Positions 15,142 to 25,818 are shown, numbered from the stretch's first letter. The stretch: 40,346 bases of DNA from an endosymbiont of Lamellibrachia barhami (GCF_011947365.2 NZ_JAAVSH020000001.1:1651545-1691890), one strand, 5' to 3'. Numbers and translations: made by a program. The notes: generated by a model not told the origin, from the letters alone.

Positions 15142-15788
15142 CAGCTCTGGCCGTTGTCGTTGAGGATACCGTAACGATAGGCGAGACGGGTCAGTTCCAC
15201 ATCGTTACGCACATCGAGTTTCTCGTAGATGCGCTGACGGTAGGTACTGACGGTCTTCGGACTCAGGCAAAGCCCGTCCGAGATCTCCTGATTGCGTTGA
15301 CCCTCCAGGATTAGCAGCATGACCTGCATCTCCCGTGATGAGAGTTCCTGGAAAGGCGTTGCGGACTGACGCTTCCAATCGGTAAGAATATGTTTTCTCG
15401 CCATCTCCGACGAGACATAGGGTTCGCCTTGGTGGACAGTGCGGATCGCTTTGATCATCTCCTCTGCCGGACAACCTTTTGTAAGGTATCCTGCGGCCCC
15501 AACCTCGTTTAGCCGGGCGGGAAATGGATCGTTATCAAGTACGGTCAATGCTATGACTTTCAGGGCAGGATTGATACGCAGGATGCGCCGGGTTGCCTCG
15601 ATACCACCGATGCCCGGCATATTCACGTCCATCAAAACCACATTGGGAGAGGTCTGTTGAACCATCTGCAGCGCATCTTCACCGCTGGCTGCCTCTGCCA
15701 CGACTTCAATATCAGAGGCACGTTCGAGAATACCCTTGACACCGGTTCGCACCAACTCATGATCGTCAACCAGCAATACCCGAATCAT
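15141..15788 (-). CDS. GacA/UvrY-type response regulator
   Basis: This 215-residue NarL/LuxR-class regulator has a receiver domain (residues 1-120) with acidic pair DD at 8-9, phosphoacceptor Asp54 in VVLMDVNMPG and Lys in LTKGCPAEE. The helix-turn-helix follows (LSSREMQVMLLILEGQRNQEI, then SPKTVSTYRQRIYEKL). GacA/UvrY, phosphorylated by GacS/BarA, activates small RNAs that titrate CsrA/RsmA; the position upstream of uvrC-pgsA supports this identity. The start was placed at ATG 15788, where GGGGAAT lies just upstream; a longer frame starting at 15836 would add 16 residues without family support. The gene overlaps the uracil-DNA glycosylase gene by one base. Confidence 0.9.
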   Translation of the reverse strand: MIRVLLVDDHELVRTGVKGILERASDIEVVAEAASGEDALQMVQQTSPNVVLMDVNMPGIGGIEATRRILRINPALKVIALTVLDNDPFPARLNEVGAAGYLTKGCPAEEMIKAIRTVHQGEPYVSSEMARKHILTDWKRQSATPFQELSSREMQVMLLILEGQRNQEISDGLCLSPKTVSTYRQRIYEKLDVRNDVELTRLAYRYGILNDNGQS

Positions 15789-15897
15789 AGATTCCCCATA
15801 AAACACTGAAAAGCTGCGTCCCGCATCTGCATTCACCCATGCCTAAGCACCCGTGGATTCTACAGTGTTGTTAACAGTTGAGAAACAATGTACTTGC

Positions 15898-16386
15898 TTA
15901 CAGTGCTTCGAAGGCATGGACACCGGAAAACCCGGCCCCTCCCGGGTTGAAACTGTGTCCCTGCAGCACACAATAAGCCAGCCATTTAGAGAGAAAGAGA
16001 TTGATCTTCCAACGTTGTTCGAGCGTAGGATTATCGCCCCAACGCTTGAGAGGCAGTGCCGACTGGCGAATATCGATCACATCCACCTGTCGTGAATCGT
16101 GATAGACACGCAACATTGCGTCAGGGTCGGGATAGTGCCCGGTGGCATGGGGGAAATAGTAGGTCAAATGGAGAAGTGTTGTGTATGGTGTCTGCTCCTT
16201 GATCTCCAGATGCAGATCCATGCCATGATCAAGACATGAGAGCAGCTCGCCTTTGATCAAGTGCAGCTCCGGGGCCATACGCATCAGCAGGCTATAGTTC
16301 TCTTCGCTGAGATCGATCACCACACCAATCGTTGGCCGCCCACTCAGCAGACTTCTCAAACTCCAGGGATAGTAAGGTGCTCTCAT
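15898..16386 (-). CDS. DUF1249 family protein (YqiB-like)
   Basis: The 162-residue product matches the DUF1249 pattern in length and features: YSLLMRMAPELHLIKGELLS near the N-terminus, LHLTYYFPHATGHYPDPDAM in the middle and a C-terminal WKINLFLSKWLAYCVLQGH. No signal peptide or membrane helix is visible, so it is cytoplasmic. In enterobacteria the homologue yqiB lies with nudF and cpdA, but its function is unknown. Here it stands alone upstream of the response regulator (110-base gap) and downstream of the thioredoxin terminator. The start ATG fits the family, although no clear ribosome binding site was seen. Confidence 0.8.
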   Translation of the reverse strand: MRAPYYPWSLRSLLSGRPTIGVVIDLSEENYSLLMRMAPELHLIKGELLSCLDHGMDLHLEIKEQTPYTTLLHLTYYFPHATGHYPDPDAMLRVYHDSRQVDVIDIRQSALPLKRWGDNPTLEQRWKINLFLSKWLAYCVLQGHSFNPGGAGFSGVHAFEAL

Positions 16387-16436
16387 GATCCTGAAACCGG
16401 TGATCGACGCATATGAATTTTAGCTGTCTGCCCCAT

Positions 16437-16475
16437 AAAAAAAACCCCGGCAGTCCGAACTACCGGGGTTTTCTC
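16437..16475 (-). terminator. Rho-independent terminator after thioredoxin gene
   Basis: AAAACCCCGG and CCGGGGTTTT form a perfect 10-bp stem. Read on the minus strand it ends in a run of about eight T. It lies 20 bases after the thioredoxin stop. The A-rich left flank and T-rich right flank mean it could work in both directions. Confidence 0.9.
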
Positions 16476-16493
16476 TTCAATTCAACAGAATAA

Positions 16494-16871
16494 TCAGGCG
16501 TTCTGCTCGCCCTTCTGTTCTTCCTCGATCTGGGCACGAACCTCATCCATGTCCAGTCCACCGGCCTGGCCAATCAGCTCCTTGAAAGCTGACTCCGGCA
16601 GTGCGCCGGGCTGGGAGAAGATGATGATCTGCTCGCGGAAAATCATCAGGGTCGGAATGGAACGAACCTGGAACTGCATTGCCAGGTCCTGCTCATCCTC
16701 TGTATTGACCTTGGCAAAAACGATCTCGGAATGACCCTCCGAAACCTTCTCATAGGTCGGCGCGAAGGAGCGGCAGGGACCACACCAAGGCGCCCAAAAA
16801 TCGATAATCACAAAATCGTTGTCGGAAATGGTCTCGTTAAAATTTTCTTTGGTCAGCTCTACGACAGCCAC
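16494..16871 (-). CDS. Thioredoxin family protein
   Basis: The 125-residue cytoplasmic product has the thioredoxin fold with active site WAPWCGPC (Cys30, Cys33) and the cis-proline loop RSIPTL. It reduces protein disulfides using electrons from thioredoxin reductase. It is longer than TrxA (about 108) by an acidic tail, LDMDEVRAQIEEEQKGEQNA, whose role is unknown. The start is GTG 16871 with AGAGG eight bases upstream. It is monocistronic: a terminator follows and the adk terminator precedes it. A perfect 15-bp palindrome lies about 65 bases upstream of the start. Confidence 0.92.
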   Translation of the reverse strand: MAVVELTKENFNETISDNDFVIIDFWAPWCGPCRSFAPTYEKVSEGHSEIVFAKVNTEDEQDLAMQFQVRSIPTLMIFREQIIIFSQPGALPESAFKELIGQAGGLDMDEVRAQIEEEQKGEQNA

Positions 16872-16935
16872 GTTGCAGCCTCTTAAATCCAGTGAAATCC
16901 GCCAGAATAATATCAGGACGTTCTAATAAAGTCAT

Positions 16936-16950
16936 CCGTCTGTCAGACGG
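16936..16950. promoter_or_regulatory. Palindromic site upstream of thioredoxin gene
   Basis: CCGTCTG-T-CAGACGG is a perfect 7-1-7 palindrome. It lies between the adk terminator and the thioredoxin start. On the minus strand TATTAT, a possible -10 box, follows about 25 bases downstream, so the palindrome is placed like an operator near -35. No T run follows, so it is not a terminator. Confidence 0.4.
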
Positions 16951-16982
16951 GCATCACTTTAATTCTTCGGTTGAGTTTCTTC

Positions 16983-17008
16983 ACAAAAAAGCCGGGGAAA
17001 TCCCGGCT
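16983..17008 (-). terminator. Rho-independent terminator after adk
   Basis: On the minus strand AGCCGGG, a five-base loop and CCCGGCT form a stem followed by TTTTTTG. It starts about 22 bases past the adk stop codon. Confidence 0.88.
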
Positions 17009-17030
17009 CTCTGTTTCCAGGCCTGTCTCT

Positions 17031-17687
<657 letters not shown>

Positions 17688-17790
17688 TTATGGTGAACCG
17701 AGTCTGACACAGCACTGCCCGGCCGACTATTCGAGGCTATCAATGGGTGGATATATGGGTCTTATGGTGATTGATGAAGAATATCGAAAC

Positions 17791-17867
17791 GTAGGCCGGG
17801 TTACGATGCGCACAAAGCCAGGTGGCAAAACCCGGCTTGAAACACTGCGCATCTAACCCGACCTACA
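17791..17867. repeat. Inverted repeat (family B, GTAGG-TTGGGTTACGATGCGC type)
   Basis: GTAGGCCGGGTTACGATGCG on the left and TGCGCATCTAACCCGACCTAC on the right are nearly complementary and enclose about 35 bases. It lies between adk and htpG. Related units with TGGGTTACGATGCGC occur at 28098-28272. The unit would form a long hairpin in RNA. Confidence 0.7.
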
Positions 17868-17889
17868 GAAATACCACTGTGTGCGAACG

Positions 17890-19797
17890 CTATTTACCCG
17901 ACAGATTCAGCATCAGGCTATTCAGGCGCCGTACGAAGGCGGCCGGGTCGTCCAACTGCCCCCCCTCGGCCAGTTGCGCCTGGTCGAACAGAACCTGGGT
18001 CAGATCCCCGAAACGGGCCTCATCGTCCTCGTTTTCCAGACGTTCCACCAGCGGATGCTCCAGATTTACCTCTATGATTGGAGCGGTGACTGGCGCGTCC
18101 TGACCCACGGACTTGAGTACCCGGGCAAGGTTAGCGCTCATATCGTGATCTTCCACTACCAAACAGGCAGGGGAGTCGGTAAGCCGGTGGCTGATGCGCA
18201 CCTCTTTGACACCTTCGCCAAGCACCTCCTTCATCTTTTCCAACAGGCCCTTGTGCTCCTCCGCCTGCTTCTCCTGAGAAGCCTTCTCTTCTTCGTCATC
18301 CATGTCACCCAGGTCGAGTTCGCCCTTGGCCACGGACTGTAGCGACTTACCTTCATACTCGGTAAGACCGGACACCAACCATTCATCCACCCGGTCGGAG
18401 AGCAGCAGGACTTCAATGCCCTTTTTCTTGAAGACCTCAAGATGGGGACTGAAACGGGCTGACGCAGCACTTTCGGCGGTGATATAGTAGATTTTCTCCT
18501 GTCCATCAGGCATGCGGGAGAGGTAATCATCCAGCGAGACATTCTGCTCATCGCCTTCATTGTGAGTGGAGGCAAAACGCAGCAGCGCTGCAATCTTGTC
18601 CTTGCTGCCAAAATCCTCTGCGGGTCCCTCTTTCATGACCTTGCCGAACTGATCCCAAAAGATCTGATACTTTTCCGCATCGTTTTTCGCCATCTTCTCC
18701 AGCACACCCAGCACACGTTTGGTGTTGGCCTGGCGGATGGTGTCGATCTTGCGGTTGTGCTGCAGGATCTCACGGGAGACGTTGAGCGGCAGGTCGTCGG
18801 AATCGACCACTCCCTTAACGAAGCGCAGGTAGCGCGGCATCAGTTTTTCCGCCTCGTCCATGATGAAGACACGGCGCACAAAGAGTTTCACCCCGTGTTT
18901 CTGATCCCGGTCCCACATATCGAAGGGGGCGCGACTCGGAATGTAGAGCAGTGCAGAGTATTCGTTATTACCTTCCACCCGGTTATGGGCGTGGGCCAGC
19001 GGCGCTTCGAAATCGTGGGAGACGTGCTTGTAGAAATCGTCGTACTCCTCATCTGATATCTCAGATTTGGCGCGCATCCACAAAGCGGTACCGGTATTGA
19101 CCCGTTCAAATTCAGGGGTCTCGGGTTTCTCTTCATCCTCACCGTAGAACTCTTTCTCCATTTCAACCGGCATGGAGATGTGATCGGAGAACTTGGAGAT
19201 GATGCCGCGCAGACGGTAGCCCGCCAGGAACTCCTTCTCATCCTCCTTGAGGTGAAGGATTACATCGGTACCCCGACTTGGCTTATCGAAGTTTTCAATG
19301 CTGTAGGCGCCCTGCCCGTCCGACTCCCAACGCACACCATGCTCCTCACCCAGACCGGCGCGGCGTGTAACCAGTGTCACCTTGTCGGCAACGATGAAGG
19401 AGGAGTAGAAACCGACACCAAACTGGCCGATCATCTCGCTGTCCTTACTCTGATCACCCGTCATCGATTCGAAGAACTTCTTGGTGCCGGAACTGGCGAT
19501 GGTGCCTATGGTCTCGGCCACCTCATGTCGGTTCATGCCAATGCCGTTATCGGAGATGGTAAGTGTTCCCGCCTCCTCGTCGAAGGTGACGCGGATCTTC
19601 AGATCCGGATCGTCTTCGAAGAGAGCGTCATCGGTTAGCGCCTCAAAACGCAGCTTCTCTGCCGCGTCCGAGGCATTCGAGATCAATTCGCGCAGAAAGA
19701 TCTCTTTGTTGCTGTAGAGAGATCGTATAACCAGGTTCAAAACCTGACTGACTTCCGCCTGGAACTCCAGGGTCTCTTTTTGTGCTTCAACAGACAT
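17890..19797 (-). CDS. htpG: Molecular chaperone HtpG (Hsp90)
   Basis: This 635-residue cytoplasmic Hsp90 has the N-terminal GHKL ATPase: [18 protein letters not shown] with the ATP-binding Asn near residue 41, then DNGIGM and [10 protein letters not shown] middle domain ([20 protein letters not shown] and [14 protein letters not shown]) and a C-terminal dimerisation domain follow. Length is normal. A sigma-32-type promoter lies about 115 bases upstream, so it is likely a heat shock gene. GGAGG precedes the ATG by 11 bases. It is transcribed divergently from phosphoglucomutase and appears monocistronic. Confidence 0.97.
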   Translation of the reverse strand: MSVEAQKETLEFQAEVSQVLNLVIRSLYSNKEIFLRELISNASDAAEKLRFEALTDDALFEDDPDLKIRVTFDEEAGTLTISDNGIGMNRHEVAETIGTIASSGTKKFFESMTGDQSKDSEMIGQFGVGFYSSFIVADKVTLVTRRAGLGEEHGVRWESDGQGAYSIENFDKPSRGTDVILHLKEDEKEFLAGYRLRGIISKFSDHISMPVEMEKEFYGEDEEKPETPEFERVNTGTALWMRAKSEISDEEYDDFYKHVSHDFEAPLAHAHNRVEGNNEYSALLYIPSRAPFDMWDRDQKHGVKLFVRRVFIMDEAEKLMPRYLRFVKGVVDSDDLPLNVSREILQHNRKIDTIRQANTKRVLGVLEKMAKNDAEKYQIFWDQFGKVMKEGPAEDFGSKDKIAALLRFASTHNEGDEQNVSLDDYLSRMPDGQEKIYYITAESAASARFSPHLEVFKKKGIEVLLLSDRVDEWLVSGLTEYEGKSLQSVAKGELDLGDMDDEEEKASQEKQAEEHKGLLEKMKEVLGEGVKEVRISHRLTDSPACLVVEDHDMSANLARVLKSVGQDAPVTAPIIEVNLEHPLVERLENEDDEARFGDLTQVLFDQAQLAEGGQLDDPAAFVRRLNSLMLNLSGK

Positions 19798-19907
19798 GGG
19801 TGAAAGCGACCTCCATCGCAGTCAATAATCTACAATCCTGCCAGTTCGGATAAGAATAGTGACAGTAGTACGGTAAATTTTGGCGGATTCTAACAAATCC
19901 AGAACAA

Positions 19908-19938
19908 TAAAGTGGGGATAGACTGGTTCGAATTCAAG
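19908..19938 (-). promoter_or_regulatory. Sigma-32 (RpoH) type promoter for htpG
   Basis: On the minus strand CTTGAA is followed after 15 bases by CCCCACTT, close to the heat shock consensus CTTGAA and CCCCATNT. It lies about 115 bases upstream of the htpG start codon. Promoter activity is inferred from sequence and gene identity. Confidence 0.75.
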
Positions 19939-19973
19939 CGGCAGACGTATTTAACCATATGATGGGGTTCTAA

Positions 19974-21668
<1,695 letters not shown>

Positions 21669-21674
21669 TGCCCG

Positions 21675-21782
21675 TCCGGAAACACTGTTTTTACCACGAA
21701 GCACACGAAGAGTACGAAGGTAAGAAATGGATTAACAATAAATCTTCTTCGTGTGCTTCGTGGTTAGATATGGGTTTCCGGA
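21675..21782. mobile_element. MITE-like inverted repeat element
   Basis: This 108-bp element has 9-bp terminal inverted repeats (TCCGGAAAC and GTTTCCGGA) and perfect 19-bp inner arms: ACCACGAAGCACACGAAGA at 21693-21711 and its complement at 21746-21764. No coding frame lies inside. A further GTCCGGAAAC copy stands at about 21802, in direct orientation. The element starts right after the pgm stop and could also act as a transcript-end hairpin. Confidence 0.6.
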
Positions 21783-21830
21783 TAGATGCCATTTAAGTGT
21801 CTGTCCGGAAACGCTCCTGAAAACGCAAAT

Positions 21831-21909
21831 GTAGGCCCGATCAAGCATAGCGGATCGGGCGTTTGAGGATCGTATGTTGCCGGTTCCGCTACGCTTGAAC
21901 TGGCCTACA
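21831..21909. repeat. REP-like repeat pair (family A)
   Basis: GTAGGCCCGATCAAGCATAG with CGGATCGGGC faces TTGCCGGTTCCGCTACGCTT with GAACTGGCCTAC. It fills much of the gap upstream of the first GTPase gene. Together with the MITE-like element it accounts for most of the 299-base non-coding stretch 21669-21967; no clear promoter was recognised there. Confidence 0.75.
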
Positions 21910-21967
21910 GTTATTTATTAGCGTTCATTGGCGTTGTTTGCGGATGATTATTTTAATTCCATAGTGC

Positions 21968-23698
21968 GTGGCTAACCTGGAACATCTACAGCAACTCGTC
22001 ACCCGGCTTATCTCCTGCTTGGAGACAAGGCCGGAGATCCCCGACTTCGAATCGGATGCACTCATCTATGCTGACGCACTGCTGAGACGATATCGTCTAT
22101 CTGAAGAAACGTCTGCCCTTCGACAGTTGATGGTAGTCGGCCCCACCCAATCGGGTAAAAGCAGCCTGGTCAACCTGTTGCTGGAGGAACCGCTGGCGGA
22201 AGCGAGTCCCCTCGCCGGTTTTACCCAACACCCCCAGGGATTTGCCACAGTCGCGCTCAGCGAAACGCAACAGCTTGCAATCGCAAAACAGTTTCCCGGC
22301 TGGCAACTGAAGCAGACGCTCGATGCTGCAGACCCTCTGGGTTATACGCTTCGAGCCATCAGCAGTGCCAGCACAGGCTTTTTCGTGCCCGCCATTGTCT
22401 GGGACAGCCCCGATTTCGATTCGGTCAGCTCACGCAGCTACCGGCAACGCGTACCTGTATTGTGTGCCATGGCTGACCTTATCCTCCTGGTTGTCAGCCG
22501 GGAAAAATACGCCGACCAGTCTGTATGGCAGTTATTACGACTCATCGCCCCACTGCATACGCCACTACTGATTTGTCTGAACAAGACAACTTTGGAAGAA
22601 GCTGAATTATTGGAGCGGGAGATTCGGCAGCGACTGAAAAAAGAGCAAATCGAAGCCCTCGACGTCATACCTCTCCCTTTCGTAATGGGAGACGAACAGC
22701 TGCAAGCCACTCAGAGCGCAACCGAACTGCGGCGGGCCATCAGCGAACAGCTCGGACGACGGCCACAACCCTTTCCAGCAAATCATCTGCAACAGCTACT
22801 GCAACAGCACTGGCCGAGCTGGACTGAAACAGTACGCCAGGAGATTGCCGCAGGGCAATATTGGCAATCACTGGTTGAAGCCACTATCGAGGAATCCATC
22901 GCGCTCTATGAACGGGACTATCTCGAAAATCCGCACTACAGTGACACCCTGCAACGCACCCTCGCCCGGCTGCTTGAGCTGATAGAGATTCCGGGCATTG
23001 CCGGGGGACTGGTCAAAGCCCGTGAACTCCTTTCCTGGCCCGCTAGAAAACTACAGGCCATCTATCGTCACAAGAGCGGCAAGTCCGCTTCGACCAGCCC
23101 GGACCACGAGATCAGCGTATTGACTGATGCAGTAAACCACCTGTTATTGAGGTTGCAGCGGGAGATCGGAGAGCAGGCGATATCTGGCCAAAATGTGCCA
23201 GGATGGTGGCAGAGCCTGTTGAACCAATTCTCCTCCGAGCGCAAAACAATCGAAACACAGGCGCTGGAAACGGCGAAACACCATCAGCAACTTTTCGAGA
23301 GTGAAATCGAAAACGCAAGCCAGAGGCTCTTTATCCATCTGCAAAAACACCCCGCCACTCTCAACAGCCTGAGAGCCGCCCGTGTCACCGCAGATGTCGC
23401 TGCACTGGCGTTAGCACTGAAGACCGGCGGCATCGGGCTGAACGACCTGATCCTCGCCCCGGCGATGCTCTCATTTTCCACCCTGCTCACCGAGGGGGCA
23501 CTGGGACACTACATGCATACTGTGGAACAGGACTTGAAGGCAATCCAATTGAAGGCCGTCAGGGAACAGCTATTTGCCGATGTGCTGAAGCGGGCACTTT
23601 TGGGGTTGCCGGAAAATCTCTCCGCCCCTGGACTCTGCCTCATCGACCAACAACAACTGTTTGCGGCAGAGTCGGAGCTGGAGGCCTTGACACAATGA
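21968..23698 (+). CDS. Dynamin-like GTPase, first of an overlapping pair
   Basis: This 576-residue P-loop GTPase has G1 GPTQSGKSS at residues 58-66, G3 DSPDFDS near 140 and a probable G4 NKTT near 200, where NKxD is expected, so the G4 Asp is replaced. A long helical region follows, with a hydrophobic stretch near residues 465-510 (VAALALALKTGGIGLNDLIL, then APAMLSFSTLLTEGALG) that may insert in or lie along the membrane. The architecture resembles bacterial dynamin-like GTPases, which remodel or fuse membranes, but no close family name is claimed. The start is GTG 21968 without a good ribosome binding site, so it is uncertain. It overlaps the second GTPase by four bases (ATGA), which implies coupled synthesis of two partners. 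Confidence 0.75.
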   Translation: MANLEHLQQLVTRLISCLETRPEIPDFESDALIYADALLRRYRLSEETSALRQLMVVGPTQSGKSSLVNLLLEEPLAEASPLAGFTQHPQGFATVALSETQQLAIAKQFPGWQLKQTLDAADPLGYTLRAISSASTGFFVPAIVWDSPDFDSVSSRSYRQRVPVLCAMADLILLVVSREKYADQSVWQLLRLIAPLHTPLLICLNKTTLEEAELLEREIRQRLKKEQIEALDVIPLPFVMGDEQLQATQSATELRRAISEQLGRRPQPFPANHLQQLLQQHWPSWTETVRQEIAAGQYWQSLVEATIEESIALYERDYLENPHYSDTLQRTLARLLELIEIPGIAGGLVKARELLSWPARKLQAIYRHKSGKSASTSPDHEISVLTDAVNHLLLRLQREIGEQAISGQNVPGWWQSLLNQFSSERKTIETQALETAKHHQQLFESEIENASQRLFIHLQKHPATLNSLRAARVTADVAALALALKTGGIGLNDLILAPAMLSFSTLLTEGALGHYMHTVEQDLKAIQLKAVREQLFADVLKRALLGLPENLSAPGLCLIDQQQLFAAESELEALTQ

Positions 23699-25263
23699 TC
23701 GAACAGTTCAAACAGCAGTATCAGGGCCTCAAGCAATGGGCCGAGACCGCGCAGCAGGATGGCTGGCTCAACAGCAGCGATCTGGCGCGGTTTCAGCAGA
23801 TCGAGCAGCAACAAGCCGACACGCTCTTTGCCCAGCAGGGGCAGCGTCCTTTGATCGTCGCCTTCTTCGGTGGTACCGGTGTCGGCAAGAGTAGTCTGCT
23901 CAACCGTCTTGCCCGGGCGGACATTGCCCGCACCGGTGTGCAGCGTCCCACCTCACAGGAGGTAACCCTCTACCTTCACGAAGATTATCAGCTGGGAAAA
24001 CTACCAGACGAACTACCTGTTGAGCATACCCGGATCGCCTACCATCAGGATGAGACCCGCCGCCTGATTGCATGGCTCGACATGCCTGACTTCGACAGCG
24101 TGGAACAGTCACACAGGGAGCAGGTAGAGGCCTGGCTGCCCTATATCGACTGGCTGGTCTATGTGGTCAGTCCCGAGCGCTACCATGACGATGTCGGTTG
24201 GCGTCTGCTGCAACAGCGTAGCGCAAAACACCACTGGCTGTTTGTTATGAACCATTGGGATCGGGGGTCAGATCCGCAATTGGAGGACTTTCGACAGCGA
24301 TTACAAAAAGAGACATTCGATACACCCAATATTCTGCGCACCAGTTGCCGAAAAAACGGGGGTGACGACGACTTCCCTCAGCTGGAACAGACCATCAATC
24401 ATGCAATCGAAGCACACGGGCTTGCGCTGCTGCAACAGCTTGGCATACAGGCACGGCTCAATGAACTGCACGCGGTTGAACAGGCGCTCAGACAACGCCT
24501 CGAAGGGTTTGGGCGCTCTGAAGTGGCCGATGCCTGGCAGGAGACCACAGTAGAGTGGCTTAATGAGATCGAAGATGCGCTTCTGCTCAATCGCACGGTC
24601 CTCAAGCAGACACTCCTGGCGCAGGAGCAGCTATCGCAATCCCTCTTCAAGCGTCAAACAACCCTGCCCACCTCGCTTCCGACCACGAAGCAAGTGATTG
24701 AACAGATCTGGAGTGAACGCTTCAACGACCTTATCAGTGACTTGACCACAGAACTCGAAAATCTGCTTGGCCAGCATGACATCCCGGTAACCCCTTATGC
24801 CGGACCACTCACTGCCATTCCAGAGAAGCTGCAATCGACTTTTAAGGCGCAACTGGAAAGCTCCGTAGGCAAGGCGCTGGTCAAACCAGGCACAGCCGTA
24901 CAACGATTTTTCTATAAAATAACGGGGGAGATGAGTTGGTTTTTGCCGCTATCGGCAGCTGGGTGGGCAATCTATCACATCATTAGCCGTTTTCATGCCG
25001 GCACTCAGGGAGAGGGGCATTTTCTGGGCATCGACTTTGCCGTCCACTCAGGCCTGCTGATTCTGCTTGCCTGGTTCATTCCCTGGCTGGTGCAAAGAAA
25101 ACTGCACCCTTCGATCGCAGGCACCCTCTCAAAAGGACTCACCGAAGGCATTCATGCAGCAGTCGATGCCTGGAAATCAGAATTTGAGTCACTTTGGCTG
25201 GAACAGGAAGGAAGCCGTCTCAGCCATCTTGAGGCATTGAAAAACAGACCATCTCCCCAATAA
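23695..25263 (+). CDS. Dynamin-like GTPase with two C-terminal membrane helices, second of the pair
   Basis: The 522-residue product has G1 GGTGVGKSS at residues 59-67, Thr-rich switch I (QRPTSQEVTLYL), G3 DMPDFDS near 131 and G4 NHWD near 185, a proper NxxD. A long predicted helical stalk runs from about 240 to 400. Two hydrophobic segments follow, MSWFLPLSAAGWAIYHIISR near 412-431 and SGLLILLAWFIPWLVQ near 448-463, with an amphipathic tail. The N-terminal GTPase, helical stalk and membrane hairpin resemble fusion dynamins and mitofusins. It overlaps the first GTPase gene by ATGA. The two proteins share the DxPDFDS G3 form and are probably a heteromeric membrane-remodelling machine, by analogy with other paired bacterial dynamins. 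Downstream is the DUF2934 gene with its own ribosome binding site. Confidence 0.78.
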   Translation: MIEQFKQQYQGLKQWAETAQQDGWLNSSDLARFQQIEQQQADTLFAQQGQRPLIVAFFGGTGVGKSSLLNRLARADIARTGVQRPTSQEVTLYLHEDYQLGKLPDELPVEHTRIAYHQDETRRLIAWLDMPDFDSVEQSHREQVEAWLPYIDWLVYVVSPERYHDDVGWRLLQQRSAKHHWLFVMNHWDRGSDPQLEDFRQRLQKETFDTPNILRTSCRKNGGDDDFPQLEQTINHAIEAHGLALLQQLGIQARLNELHAVEQALRQRLEGFGRSEVADAWQETTVEWLNEIEDALLLNRTVLKQTLLAQEQLSQSLFKRQTTLPTSLPTTKQVIEQIWSERFNDLISDLTTELENLLGQHDIPVTPYAGPLTAIPEKLQSTFKAQLESSVGKALVKPGTAVQRFFYKITGEMSWFLPLSAAGWAIYHIISRFHAGTQGEGHFLGIDFAVHSGLLILLAWFIPWLVQRKLHPSIAGTLSKGLTEGIHAAVDAWKSEFESLWLEQEGSRLSHLEALKNRPSPQ

Positions 25264-25305
25264 TCCCTATTGGTAATGGCTTGTTCCTGTTTTTTGTATA
25301 GAATG

Positions 25306-25324
25306 TGCGGTTATCATGACCGCA
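25306..25324 (+). promoter_or_regulatory. Small hairpin or operator before the DUF2934 gene
   Basis: TGCGGT and ACCGCA flank a seven-base loop, immediately before the AGGAG site of the next gene. It may be an operator or an mRNA hairpin that limits translation. A possible -10 box, TATAGA, lies just upstream at about 25297. Confidence 0.35.
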
Positions 25325-25340
25325 ATCAGGAGAAGTAAAC

Positions 25341-25658
25341 TTGAGTAAGAAAACAAAGAACGACGAGACCCAAAGACCCAAAGTCAGCAAAAAGAGTGTG
25401 ACCAAAAAGAAGGTGGCTGCCAAGAAAAAAGTTGTCGCCAAAAAGAAGGTGGCAGCTAAGAAAAAAGCTATGCCGGCCAAGAAAAGGGTTGCCGCCGCCA
25501 AACCCGCTAAGCCCGTAATCAGTCCCCGCGAACGCTACGAGATGATCGCCACTATGGCCTATTACCGGGCGGAGCAGCGCAACTTCGATTATGGAAGTGA
25601 CCAGAACGACTGGTTTGAGTGTGAACAGATCGTGGATGATATGCTGGGCAACAGATAA
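25341..25658 (+). CDS. Lysine-rich histone H1-like protein with DUF2934 domain
   Basis: The 105-residue product has two parts. Residues 1-57 consist of lysine/alanine repeats (KKKVAAKKKVVAKKKVAAKK), as in histone H1-like or AlgP-type tails that bind DNA. Residues 58-105 match DUF2934: PRERYEMIATMAYYRAEQRN, then DWFECEQIVDDML. DUF2934 proteins are small and of unknown role. The start is TTG 25341 with AGGAGA six bases upstream, which decides it. The combination suggests a nucleoid- or RNA-binding protein, by inference. It follows the GTPase pair but is separated by 77 bases containing a hairpin and possible promoter, so it is probably a separate unit. Confidence 0.8.
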   Translation: MSKKTKNDETQRPKVSKKSVTKKKVAAKKKVVAKKKVAAKKKAMPAKKRVAAAKPAKPVISPRERYEMIATMAYYRAEQRNFDYGSDQNDWFECEQIVDDMLGNR

Positions 25659-25677
25659 ACCTCTATCCGCTAGAACC

Positions 25678-25752
25678 TGTAGGCCTGATCAAGCGCAGCG
25701 GATCAGGCAACAAAGCGGCTTGCCGGTTCTGCTACGCTCGAACCGGCCTGCA
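25678..25752. repeat. REP-like repeat pair (family A)
   Basis: TGTAGGCCTGATCAAGCGCA with GCGGATCAGGC faces TTGCCGGTTCTGCTACGCTC with GAACCGGCC. It lies between the convergent DUF2934 gene and the copper receptor gene. Confidence 0.75.
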
Positions 25753-25760
25753 ATGAAAAT

Positions 25761-25818
25761 GCAATAACAGATAGTTTGAAGCGCAGGCACGGCTAAAAGC
25801 CCGTGCCTGCGTTATTGC
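25761..25818 (-). terminator. Hairpin terminator of the copper receptor gene
   Basis: CGCAGGCACGG (25782-25792) pairs perfectly with CCGTGCCTGCG (25801-25811), and the outer GCAATAAC/GTTATTGC arms extend the stem. It begins three bases beyond the receptor stop on the minus strand. No strong T run follows, so it may protect the mRNA end rather than terminate alone. It lies between convergent genes. Confidence 0.6.

Noticed and set aside
25282-25300. Promoter boxes for the DUF2934 gene
   Set aside because: A TATAGA box is visible, but no -35 hexamer stands at proper spacing, so it is mentioned only as possible.
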